A stretch of DNA of 64,000 bases from Gammaproteobacteria bacterium (GTDB lineage: Bacteria; Pseudomonadota; Gammaproteobacteria; Pseudomonadales; JADFDG01): positions 62,001-126,000 of the forward strand of contig JADFDG010000010.1 of assembly GCA_018262975.1 (NCBI GenBank), given 5' to 3'. The stretch's first letter is position 1; every line of letters starts with the position of its first letter. This document shows positions 28,317 through 35,948 of the stretch, one piece after another. A program made the position numbers and the translations under genes. The notes beneath the pieces are model-generated. The model was not told where the DNA came from, searched no databases, and saw only the letters and a program-made list of their open reading frames with translations.

Positions 28317-29108
28317 CTACTGGTTGGCTTGTTGCGCCTGCTCGATGAGCGTGTGCGCCGACAGCCGTTCGCGGGCGCGGCCGAAGCGCACGCCGCGTAC
28401 CGGGCAGGCATCCAGGTAATCCATGCCGATGGCCAGTTTCAGGTGGGTGGTGGCGCGGTCCAGCCGGTACGCCACGTCGAAAGTGTGCCAGCGGCCGTGC
28501 ACGTAGGCCTCGGTCCAGCCGTGGCTGGTCACGCGATTGGCCTCGATGCCGTGCACGTAGCCGCTCACGTAGCGCGCCGGCACGCCCAGCAGGCGTGCGC
28601 AGGCGAGGAACACGTGTGCCTGGTCGTGGCAGGTGCCGGCGTGGCGCGCCAGCGCCTCGGCGGCGGTACGCCCGGAAAAGGTGCCGGCCTCGAGCTTCAC
28701 CTCGCTGCTGACCGTCATCATCAGCGCGCGCAGGGCATCGCGCGACAGGTGCGGCATGCGGAAGTTGTCCGCGAGGTCGCCGATCGCGCCGTCGGCCTGG
28801 GTCAGTCCGCTGGTGCGCAGGAACAGCAGCGGGTTGAGGCCGTCATCGCCCTCTTCGGCATTGGGATCGATTTCGACCACGCCGCGTGCGGTCAGCGTGA
28901 CGTCCTGCCGCGGTGCATCCAGCGTCAGCACATGCTGCACGTTGCCGTACGGGTCGGTGCCGCGCGTGGCCTGGCAGGGCAGCGCCAGGTCCCAGGCCAG
29001 TACGCGCTGGCGGGCGCTGTCGCGCGGGGTCAGGCGCAGCAACTGGGTGACGCTGCGTGCGCCGCTCTCGTCATGCCATGCCGTGTTGTGCTCGATGGCG
29101 ATTTTCAT
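28317..29108 (-). CDS. Transglutaminase-like cysteine protease family protein (Anbu cluster)
   Basis: This is a 263-residue cytoplasmic protein with the bacterial transglutaminase N-terminal beta domain (about 1-140) and the transglutaminase/papain-like core. A full triad is visible: Cys in H-A-G-T-C-H-D-Q-A-H, His in T-S-H-G-W-T-E-A-Y and Asp in H-T-F-D-V-A-Y-R. The start at 29108 is chosen because family homology begins there (MKIAIEHNT). It lies between alpha-E and Anbu genes. Peptidase or acyl-transfer activity on an isopeptide made by the ATP-grasp partner is a hypothesis, not visible in sequence. Confidence 0.88.
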   Translation of the reverse strand: MKIAIEHNTAWHDESGARSVTQLLRLTPRDSARQRVLAWDLALPCQATRGTDPYGNVQHVLTLDAPRQDVTLTARGVVEIDPNAEEGDDGLNPLLFLRTSGLTQADGAIGDLADNFRMPHLSRDALRALMMTVSSEVKLEAGTFSGRTAAEALARHAGTCHDQAHVFLACARLLGVPARYVSGYVHGIEANRVTSHGWTEAYVHGRWHTFDVAYRLDRATTHLKLAIGMDYLDACPVRGVRFGRARERLSAHTLIEQAQQANQ

Positions 29109-29127
29109 GGTGGCCTCCGTGGACTGT

Positions 29128-30078
29128 TCAGGCGGATGCGAGGTAACCGCCGTGCACCGCCTCCGCCAGGCGGTCGATGCGGTCGAGGAATTCGTTGAGC
29201 CAGTCGTGCACGCCCCCGGCGAGGATCGGGCCGATTTCGCCCCAGGCGAGCGCCGCCGACAGTTCGGTAGCCAGGCGCTTGGCGCCGCGGCCACTGTCGC
29301 CCTCGATCTGTGGCAGGATCTCGGCGATCTCGCGCAGGCAGGCATTCAGCGAGCGCGGCACCACCGGGTTGAGGATGAGCAACTCGGCGACGTGCTCGGC
29401 GCGCACACGGTCGTGGAAGAACGCCTGGTAGGCCTCGAAAGCGCCCAGCGCGCGCAGCAGCGCGGTCCACTGGTAGTACTCGGCGGCCAGCGATGCGCTG
29501 CCGGGCAGGGCGGCGCGTGAATACTTGAAGTCGAGCATGCGCGCGGTGTTGTCGGCGCGCTCGATGAACGTCCCCAGGCGCAGGAAGCGGAACGCATCAT
29601 TGCGCATCATCGTGCCGTAGGCGGCACCGCGGAACAGGTGCGAGCGCTCCTTGATGCGGTCGAAGAACACGCCGGCACCCATGTCGTCCAGCGCTTCGGG
29701 CGTCAGCCGGCTCATCTCCAGCCAGGTGGCGTTGACGCTTTCCCAGACTTCCGCGGTGAGCGAGCCACGCACCGCGTGCGCGTTGTCGCGCGCGGCCTTC
29801 AGGCACGACAGGATCGAGCCGGGGTTGCGCGCCTCGAACACGAAGAAGTGCAGCACCGTGCCGGGATCCGGCTTGCTGCCGGCCTTGCCGTGCAGGTCGC
29901 GATACAGTTCGGTGCCGCCGGAAATCTCCAGCGCCGAGGCCAGCTCCGCGGCCGGGTCCGCCGACACCGGCATCAGCGACAGGTTGTGGGTGACTTCCAG
30001 CAGGCGCGCGGTGTTTTCCGCGCGCTCCAGGTAGCGTGCCAGCCAGTACAGTGAATCAGCGGTCCGCGACAGCATCAC
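29128..30078 (-). CDS. Alpha-E domain protein
   Basis: This 316-residue, all-helical protein is of the alpha-E family, recognised by the start LSRTADSLYWLARYLERAEN with its conserved Trp, Arg and Glu positions. No enzyme motif is known for the family. It occurs next to or fused with circularly permuted ATP-grasp proteins, as here: it overlaps the ATP-grasp gene by 23 bases. A helper or scaffold role for the ligase is usually proposed. A fused copy of the same domain is the C-terminal third of the protein at 35949-38450. Confidence 0.9.
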   Translation of the reverse strand: MMLSRTADSLYWLARYLERAENTARLLEVTHNLSLMPVSADPAAELASALEISGGTELYRDLHGKAGSKPDPGTVLHFFVFEARNPGSILSCLKAARDNAHAVRGSLTAEVWESVNATWLEMSRLTPEALDDMGAGVFFDRIKERSHLFRGAAYGTMMRNDAFRFLRLGTFIERADNTARMLDFKYSRAALPGSASLAAEYYQWTALLRALGAFEAYQAFFHDRVRAEHVAELLILNPVVPRSLNACLREIAEILPQIEGDSGRGAKRLATELSAALAWGEIGPILAGGVHDWLNEFLDRIDRLAEAVHGGYLASA

Positions 30079-31504
30079 GCGCCTCCAGGATCCAGGTGTC
30101 CTTGGTGCCGCCGCCCTGCGACGAGTTGACCACCAGCGAGCCCTTGCGCAGGGCCACGCGGGTCAGCCCGCCGGGCACGATGCGGATGTCCTTGCCGGTG
30201 AGTACGAACGGGCGCAGGTCGATGTGGCGCGGGGCGATGCCTTCCTCGACGAAGGTCGGGCAGGTGGACAGCGACAGCGTCGGCTGCGCGATGTAGCCCT
30301 CGGGCTTGGCCTCGATGCGCTTGCGGAAGTCGGCGATCTCTTCCCTGGTGGCGCGCGGGCCGATCAGCATGCCGTAGCCGCCGGCGCCCTGCGTTTCCTT
30401 CACCACCAGCTCCGGCAGGTGGTCGAGCACGTACTTGAGGTCGTCGGGCTTGCGGCACATCCAGGTTGGCACGTTGTGCAGGATCGGTTCCTCGCCCAGG
30501 TAGAAACGCACCATGTCCGGCACATATGGATAGATCGATTTGTCGTCGGCGACGCCGTTGCCAATGGCGTTGGTGATCACCACGTTGCCCAACCGGTAGG
30601 CCGCCAGCAGCCCCGGCACGCCCAGCATGGAGTCCGGGCGGAAGGCCAGCGGATCAAGGAAGGCATCATCGAGCCGCCGGTAGATCACGTCCACGCGCTG
30701 CGGGCCGCGCGTGGTGCGCATCCACACGTAATCGTCGCGCACGAACAGGTCGGCGCCCTCCACCAGTTCCACGCCCATTTCGCGCGCCAGGAAGGCGTGC
30801 TCGAAGTAGGCGCTGTTGTAGCGTCCCGGCGTCAGCACCACCACCGTCGGGTTGTCCACCGGCGAGGCGTCGCGCAGCGTTTCCAGCAGCAGTGACGGGT
30901 ACTGGTCGACCGGCGCCACGGCGTGGCGCGCGAACAGCTCGGGGAACAACCGCATCATCATCTTGCGGTTCTCCAGCATGTAGGAGACGCCGCTCGGCGT
31001 GCGCAGGTTGTCTTCCAGTACGTGCCAGTTGCCGTCGTTGTTGCGCACCAGGTCGATGCCGCCGATGTGCGTGTACAGGCCGCGGTGCAGGTCGATGCCC
31101 TGCATGGCCACCTGGTACATCTCGTTGGCGAACACCTGCTCGGCGGGAATCACCCCGGCCTTGATGATCTCGTGGTCGTGGTAGATGTCGTGGATGAAGC
31201 GGTTCAGCGCGGTGATGCGCTGCTTCAGGCCGGCCACCAGCGACTGCCACTCGGCGGCCGGGATCACCCGCGGGACGATGTCGAAGGGAATCAGGCGCTC
31301 GGCGCCCTCGGCGTCGCCGTAGACGCTGAAGGTGATGCCGCTGCGGCGGAACAGCAGGTCGGCCTCGGCGCGCTTGCGTTCGAAGCGGGCGGCGCCGGTC
31401 TTGCGCAGCCAGTCGGCCAGGCCCTTCACGTGGGGGCGGGCGTCGCCGCTGGCCAGCAGCAGTTCGTCGTAGAGGCCTTCCGCCGGGGGGATCAGGATGC
31501 TCAT
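30056..31504 (-). CDS. Circularly permuted ATP-grasp ligase
   Basis: This 482-residue protein belongs to the circularly permuted type 2 ATP-grasp family, predicted to form amide bonds with ATP. Conserved segments include F-D-P-L-A-F-R-P-D-S-M-L-G, V-V-I-T-N-A-I-G-N-G-V-A-D-D-K, the Gly-rich loop K-E-T-Q-G-A-G-G-Y-G-M (about 345-355) and the end motif S-Q-G-G-G-T-K-D-T-W. The ATG at 31504 is used, since upstream residues do not resemble the family. It is the first gene of the minus-strand cluster and faces the bTHX gene and the second cluster. Substrate unknown. Confidence 0.9.
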   Translation of the reverse strand: MSILIPPAEGLYDELLLASGDARPHVKGLADWLRKTGAARFERKRAEADLLFRRSGITFSVYGDAEGAERLIPFDIVPRVIPAAEWQSLVAGLKQRITALNRFIHDIYHDHEIIKAGVIPAEQVFANEMYQVAMQGIDLHRGLYTHIGGIDLVRNNDGNWHVLEDNLRTPSGVSYMLENRKMMMRLFPELFARHAVAPVDQYPSLLLETLRDASPVDNPTVVVLTPGRYNSAYFEHAFLAREMGVELVEGADLFVRDDYVWMRTTRGPQRVDVIYRRLDDAFLDPLAFRPDSMLGVPGLLAAYRLGNVVITNAIGNGVADDKSIYPYVPDMVRFYLGEEPILHNVPTWMCRKPDDLKYVLDHLPELVVKETQGAGGYGMLIGPRATREEIADFRKRIEAKPEGYIAQPTLSLSTCPTFVEEGIAPRHIDLRPFVLTGKDIRIVPGGLTRVALRKGSLVVNSSQGGGTKDTWILEARDAVADR

Positions 31505-31679
31505 GCGGGTTACCTCGCTCGGTAACCTTGTCAGAGCAAGGGCTGTGCCAGCCTGCGGGCGGGTAAACCGGGCTATTTGCACCGCCGCGGTGCGTCGACC
31601 CGATCCGGTGCGCCGTCACCGCTCATGTCCCGCCGGGCAGGCCGGGGACGCCCCGGAAACGGGCAGCACCGCCCATCCC

Positions 31680-31708
31680 ATGACCGCCGGCCGCCCGCGC
31701 GCTATACT
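31680..31708 (+). promoter_or_regulatory. Probable promoter of the bTHX gene
   Basis: ATGACC (31680-31685), a 17-base spacer and TATACT (31703-31708) form a plausible sigma-70 pair 42 bases before the start codon. The upstream part of the gap (31505-31679) shows no other feature. Confidence 0.5.
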
Positions 31709-31750
31709 CGCCCCCCGTTTTCCAATCCGAACCGAATCCTGGAGGTCCTC

Positions 31751-31861
31751 ATGGGCAGGGGTGACAAGCGTACCCGCAAGGGCAAGATCTGGCGTGGCTC
31801 TTTCGGCAACACGCGTCCGAAGAGCGGCAACAAGGGCACGGTCGCCAACAAGAAAGGCTGA
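31751..31861 (+). CDS. 30S ribosomal protein bTHX
   Basis: This tiny, very basic protein of 36 residues matches ribosomal protein THX, which sits in the head of the 30S subunit in Thermus and is found in scattered bacteria. The diagnostic stretch G-D-K-R-T-R-K-G-K-I-W-R-G-S-F-G is nearly identical to the family. A strong Shine-Dalgarno (TGGAGG) precedes the ATG at 31751, and a clean terminator follows, so it is a one-gene unit. It separates the two divergent ATP-grasp clusters. The larger open frame starting upstream is not coding. Confidence 0.92.
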   Translation: MGRGDKRTRKGKIWRGSFGNTRPKSGNKGTVANKKG

Positions 31862-31896
31862 CCGCGCTGCGGGGTTCTGCCCCGCTGCCACCGCAT

Positions 31897-31930
31897 GAAG
31901 CCCGGCCCGCGTGCCGGGCTTCGTCGTTCG
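31897..31930 (+). terminator. Rho-independent terminator of the bTHX gene
   Basis: GAAGCCCGGC (31897-31906), a 6-base loop and GCCGGGCTTC (31913-31922) form a perfect 10-bp stem followed by a short T-containing tail (GTCGTT). Confidence 0.78.
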
Positions 31931-31973
31931 GGGGCTATACTGGCCGGATGACAGCCGCGATCGCCTTCCGTAC

Positions 31974-32543
31974 ATGAACAGGGACGTATTGACGGGCATC
32001 TACCGCCGCGAGGGCGAGTGGAACCTGGTCGAACTGAACGTCACCCATCCGGCCCAGCTGTTCAATTCGCTGGACCCGTCGCCGTTCCGCGAGCGCGACC
32101 TCGACGCCGAGGCCGCCGAGTACCTCGTCGATGCCATCCGCGAGTTGCATGGCCACCGCCACGTGAAGATCGTGGTCTACGTGCCGGGCGAGCCGGACGA
32201 GCGCACCCGAGCGGCCGTCGCCGAGGCCATCCACAACTTCTTCCGCTACCGCGAGACCGCCGCCCGCTTCGCCCTGCGCCAGGTGCTGCGTCTCGGGCGC
32301 ACCAGCCTGGCGGTGGGCCTGCTGTTCCTGCTGGCCTGCACCATGCTCTGGCGCTTCGTGTTCACCGGCGACAACCTCACCGACCGGCTGCTCAGCGAGG
32401 GCTTCCTGATCATGGGCTGGGTGGCCATGTGGAAGCCGCTGGAGGTGCTCCTCTATGACTGGTGGCCGGTGCTGCGCGACATCCGCCTGTTCCACCACAT
32501 CAGCACCCTGCCGGTGGAAGTGCGCAGCAGTCGGGCCGGCTGA
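31974..32543 (+). CDS. Conserved membrane protein, unknown function
   Basis: This 189-residue protein has a soluble N-terminal part (about 1-85, containing Y-L-V-D-A-I-R-E-L-H and many acidic residues) and two transmembrane helices (about 105-125 and 138-158). It ends in an amphipathic tail with W-K-P-L-E-V-L-L-Y-D-W-W-P-V. No domain is recognised. The start at 31974 is used because earlier in-frame starts lie inside the bTHX terminator; TATACT at 31936-31941 may be its -10. It precedes the DUF2126 gene by 63 bases on the same strand and may be the first gene of that cluster. Confidence 0.7.
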   Translation: MNRDVLTGIYRREGEWNLVELNVTHPAQLFNSLDPSPFRERDLDAEAAEYLVDAIRELHGHRHVKIVVYVPGEPDERTRAAVAEAIHNFFRYRETAARFALRQVLRLGRTSLAVGLLFLLACTMLWRFVFTGDNLTDRLLSEGFLIMGWVAMWKPLEVLLYDWWPVLRDIRLFHHISTLPVEVRSSRAG

Positions 32544-32606
32544 TCCCGCAGTGGCGCGCCTCTTGCAAGGTCTCCCGCGTCCCTCGCCGCGCCGGGAGCG
32601 TTGCCC

Positions 32607-35600
32607 GTGTCCATCCATGTCGCCATCAACCACGTCACCCACTACCGCTACGACCGTGCGGTCAACCTGGGTCCGCAGGTCATCCGCCTGCGGCCGTGCC
32701 CGCACAGCCGCACGCGCATCCTCTCCTATTCGCTGAAGGTGCTGCCGGCGAAGCACTTCATCAACTGGCAGCAGGATCCGCAGTCCAACTGGCTGGCTCG
32801 GCTGGTGTTCCCCGAGCCCACCACCGCGTTCCGCATCGAGGTGGACGTGGTCGCCGAGCTGGCGGTGATCAACCCGTTCGACTTCTTCCTCGAACCGCAC
32901 GCCGAACACATCCCGTTCGAATACGAGGCCTGGCAGCGCCACGAGCTGGCGCCGTACCTGTACCGCCTGCCGGCGACGCCGCTGTTCAATGACTACCTCG
33001 CCGGCATCAGTCGCGAGAAGGCGCGCAGCGTGGATTTCCTGGTGGGACTCAACCAGCGCCTGCAGCAGGACATCCGTTACCTGATCCGCATGGAGCCCGG
33101 CGTGCAGACGCCGGAAGAAACGCTGCAGAAGCGCTCCGGTTCCTGCCGCGACTCGGCGTGGCTGATGGTGCAACTGTGCCGCCACCTCGGCCTGGCCGCG
33201 CGCTTCGTGTCCGGTTACCTGGTGCAACTGGTGGCGGACCAGAAGGCGCTCGACGGCCCGTCGGGACCCGCCGCCGATTTCACCGACCTGCACGCCTGGT
33301 GCGAGGTGTACCTGCCCGGCGCCGGCTGGATCGGCCTGGATCCCACCTCCGGCCTGTTCGCCGGTGAAGGCCATATCCCGCTGGCCTGCACGCCGGAGCC
33401 GGCGTCGGCCGCGCCGCTCACCGGGCTGATCGACGAATGCGAATGCACCTTCGAGCACCACATGCAGGTCACGCGGGTGTGGGAAGCGCCACGGGTGACC
33501 AAACCCTACAGCGATGCACAGTGGCAGGACATCGAGGCGCTGGGCCACGCGGTGGACGCGGAAATGGCGGCCGGTGACGTGCGCCTGACCATGGGCGGCG
33601 AGCCGACGTTCGTGTCGATCGACGACCCGGACGGCGCCGAGTGGAATGCTGCCGCGCTCGGGCCGACCAAGCGCAAGCGCGCCGCTACGCTCTACCACCG
33701 CCTGCGCGACCACTATGCGCCGCAGGGCCTGGTGCATTTTGGCCAGGGCAAGTGGTACCCGGGTGAGCAACTGCCGCGCTGGTCGCTCAACTGCTTCTGG
33801 CGCCGCGACGGCGAGCCGCTGTGGTCGGACCGTGCGTTGCTGGCCGACGAATCACGCGATTACGGGGCGGATGCGAGCAGCGCCGATCGCCTGCTGCGCG
33901 GCGTGGCGCGGCGGCTGTCGGTGGACCCTTCACAGGTGTTCGGCGCCTACGAGGACGCCTTCTACTTCCTGTGGCGCGAGCGCCGCCTGCCGGGCAACGT
34001 CGACCCGCTCGATTCGCGCCTCGACGATGCGCAGGAACGCGCGCGCCTGATGCGCGTGTTCGACCATGGATTGGCGAGCCCGGTGGGATCGGTGCTGCCG
34101 ATCACGCGCGCAAGCTCCGGCGAATGGCGCAGTGGCCCGTGGTTCCTGCGCAGTGAGCGCTGCTACCTGCTGCCGGGCGATTCGCCGATCGGCTACCGCT
34201 TGCCGCTGGATTCGCAACCGTGGGTGACGGCCGGCGAGTACCCCTACGTGAATGCCGCGGATCCGTCGCAGCCGCAGGCGCCGTTGCCGCCGCAGCAGCG
34301 CATCCGCGCGCAGGTTGATTCGCGCACCGTGGCATCGCCAATGGCGGCCTCGCATGGCGGCGTGCCCGCGCACCTGCACCCGGAAGAATCGCCGGACCGC
34401 CGTCCCGCCGCGCAGCAGTCGGCGCCGTGGATCGTGCGCACGGCGATGTGCGCGCAGGCCCGCCACGGCGTGCTGTACGTGTTCATGCCGCCCACCACGT
34501 GCCTCGAGGACTACCTGGTGCTGGTGGCGGCGGTCGAGGCGACTGCCGCGGAGATGCGCATGCCGGTGCTGCTGGAGGGCTACGAGCCACCGCAGGACCC
34601 GCGACTTCTGCACTTCCGCGTCACTCCCGATCCGGGCGTGATCGAGGTCAACATCCACCCGGCGGCGCATTGGGACGAACTGGTCGAGCGCACGGTGTTC
34701 CTCTATGACGCGGCACGCGAATCGCGGTTGACCACCGAGAAGTTCATGGTCGACGGGCGCCACACCGGCACCGGCGGCGGCAACCATTTCGTGCTCGGTG
34801 GCGCCACGGTGGCGGACTCGCCGTTCCTGCGCCGGCCCGACCTGTTGCGCAGCCTCATTGCGTATTGGCACAACCATCCGTCGCTGTCCTACCTGTTCTC
34901 GGGTTTGTTCATCGGGCCGACCTCGCAGGCGCCGCGCGTCGACGAGGCCCGCAATGATGCGCTCTATGAACTGGAGATTGCCTTCCGCCGGATGCCCGCG
35001 GCAGGCGACGCAGACCTGCCACCCTGGCTGCTCGATCGCCTGCTGCGCAACCTGTTGATCGACGTGACCGGCAATACGCATCGCGCTGAATTCTGCATCG
35101 ACAAGCTCTACTCGCCGGACAGCGCCAGCGGACGCCTGGGTCTGCTGGAGCTGCGCGCGTTCGAGATGCCGCCGCATGCGCGCATGTCGCTGGCCCAGCA
35201 ACTGTTGCTGCGCTGCCTGGTCGCGCGTTTCTGGAAGCAGCCGTACCACCCGCCGCGGCTGGTGCGCTGGGGCACGGAATTGCACGATCGCTTCCTGCTG
35301 CCGCATTTCGTCGCGCAGGATTTCGCCGACGTGATCGAGGATCTCAACGCCGCGGGCTACCCGGTGCAGTACGCCTGGTTTGCCCCGCACCTCGAGTTCC
35401 GCTTCCCGAAATACGGCGACTTCGCCGTGCGCGGCATGCACGTCGAACTGCGCCACGCGCTGGAGCCGTGGCACGTGATGGGCGAGGAGGGCGCCACCGG
35501 TGGCACCGTGCGCTACGTCGATTCGTCGGTGGAGCGGCTGCAGGTGAAGGTTTCCGGCATGGCGCCGGATCGCTACGTGGTGACCTGCAACGGCGTGCCG

Positions 35601-35942
35601 GTGCCGCTGCACCCCGCCGGGACCACCGGCGAATTCGTCGCCGGCGTGCGTTACCGGGCCTGGCAGCCGGCATCCTGCCTGCACCCGACCATCGGCGTGC
35701 AGGCGCCGCTGACCTTCGACCTGGTCGATACCTGGAATGCGCGTTCGCTGGGCGGTTGCCAGTACCACGTCATGCACCCGGGCGGTCGCAACTACGACAC
35801 CCTGCCGGTGAACGCCTGGGAAGCCGAATCGCGGCGGTTGGCACGCTTCTTCCGGCTGGGCCACACGCCGGGCCGGCTGGCGCCTGCGTCACCGCCGGTG
35901 GACGCGGAATTTCCGTTCACGCTGGACTTGCGGCGGCACTGA
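32607..35942 (+). CDS. Giant transglutaminase / DUF2126 protein
   Basis: This 1111-residue cytoplasmic protein consists of a transglutaminase N-terminal beta domain (about 1-100), a transglutaminase core with triad Cys in S-C-R-D-S-A-W (180), His in D-L-H-A-W-C (229) and Asp in L-D-P-T-S-G (245), and then the long DUF2126 domain (about 320-1110) containing T-M-G-G-E-P-T-F-V-S and K-W-Y-P-G-E-Q-L-P-R-W. The GTG at 32607 fits the domain start (SIHVAINHVTHYRYDRAV) and the GGGAG upstream. It leads the plus-strand cluster and ends six bases before the fusion gene. The reaction is unknown; the family always travels with ATP-grasp/alpha-E partners. Confidence 0.92.
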   Translation: MSIHVAINHVTHYRYDRAVNLGPQVIRLRPCPHSRTRILSYSLKVLPAKHFINWQQDPQSNWLARLVFPEPTTAFRIEVDVVAELAVINPFDFFLEPHAEHIPFEYEAWQRHELAPYLYRLPATPLFNDYLAGISREKARSVDFLVGLNQRLQQDIRYLIRMEPGVQTPEETLQKRSGSCRDSAWLMVQLCRHLGLAARFVSGYLVQLVADQKALDGPSGPAADFTDLHAWCEVYLPGAGWIGLDPTSGLFAGEGHIPLACTPEPASAAPLTGLIDECECTFEHHMQVTRVWEAPRVTKPYSDAQWQDIEALGHAVDAEMAAGDVRLTMGGEPTFVSIDDPDGAEWNAAALGPTKRKRAATLYHRLRDHYAPQGLVHFGQGKWYPGEQLPRWSLNCFWRRDGEPLWSDRALLADESRDYGADASSADRLLRGVARRLSVDPSQVFGAYEDAFYFLWRERRLPGNVDPLDSRLDDAQERARLMRVFDHGLASPVGSVLPITRASSGEWRSGPWFLRSERCYLLPGDSPIGYRLPLDSQPWVTAGEYPYVNAADPSQPQAPLPPQQRIRAQVDSRTVASPMAASHGGVPAHLHPEESPDRRPAAQQSAPWIVRTAMCAQARHGVLYVFMPPTTCLEDYLVLVAAVEATAAEMRMPVLLEGYEPPQDPRLLHFRVTPDPGVIEVNIHPAAHWDELVERTVFLYDAARESRLTTEKFMVDGRHTGTGGGNHFVLGGATVADSPFLRRPDLLRSLIAYWHNHPSLSYLFSGLFIGPTSQAPRVDEARNDALYELEIAFRRMPAAGDADLPPWLLDRLLRNLLIDVTGNTHRAEFCIDKLYSPDSASGRLGLLELRAFEMPPHARMSLAQQLLLRCLVARFWKQPYHPPRLVRWGTELHDRFLLPHFVAQDFADVIEDLNAAGYPVQYAWFAPHLEFRFPKYGDFAVRGMHVELRHALEPWHVMGEEGATGGTVRYVDSSVERLQVKVSGMAPDRYVVTCNGVPVPLHPAGTTGEFVAGVRYRAWQPASCLHPTIGVQAPLTFDLVDTWNARSLGGCQYHVMHPGGRNYDTLPVNAWEAESRRLARFFRLGHTPGRLAPASPPVDAEFPFTLDLRRH

Positions 35943-35948
35943 TCCGCG

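Noticed and set aside
33930-35864. A 644-codon minus-strand open frame inside DUF2126
   Set aside because: It is a shadow of the plus-strand gene with no domain and typical antisense composition.
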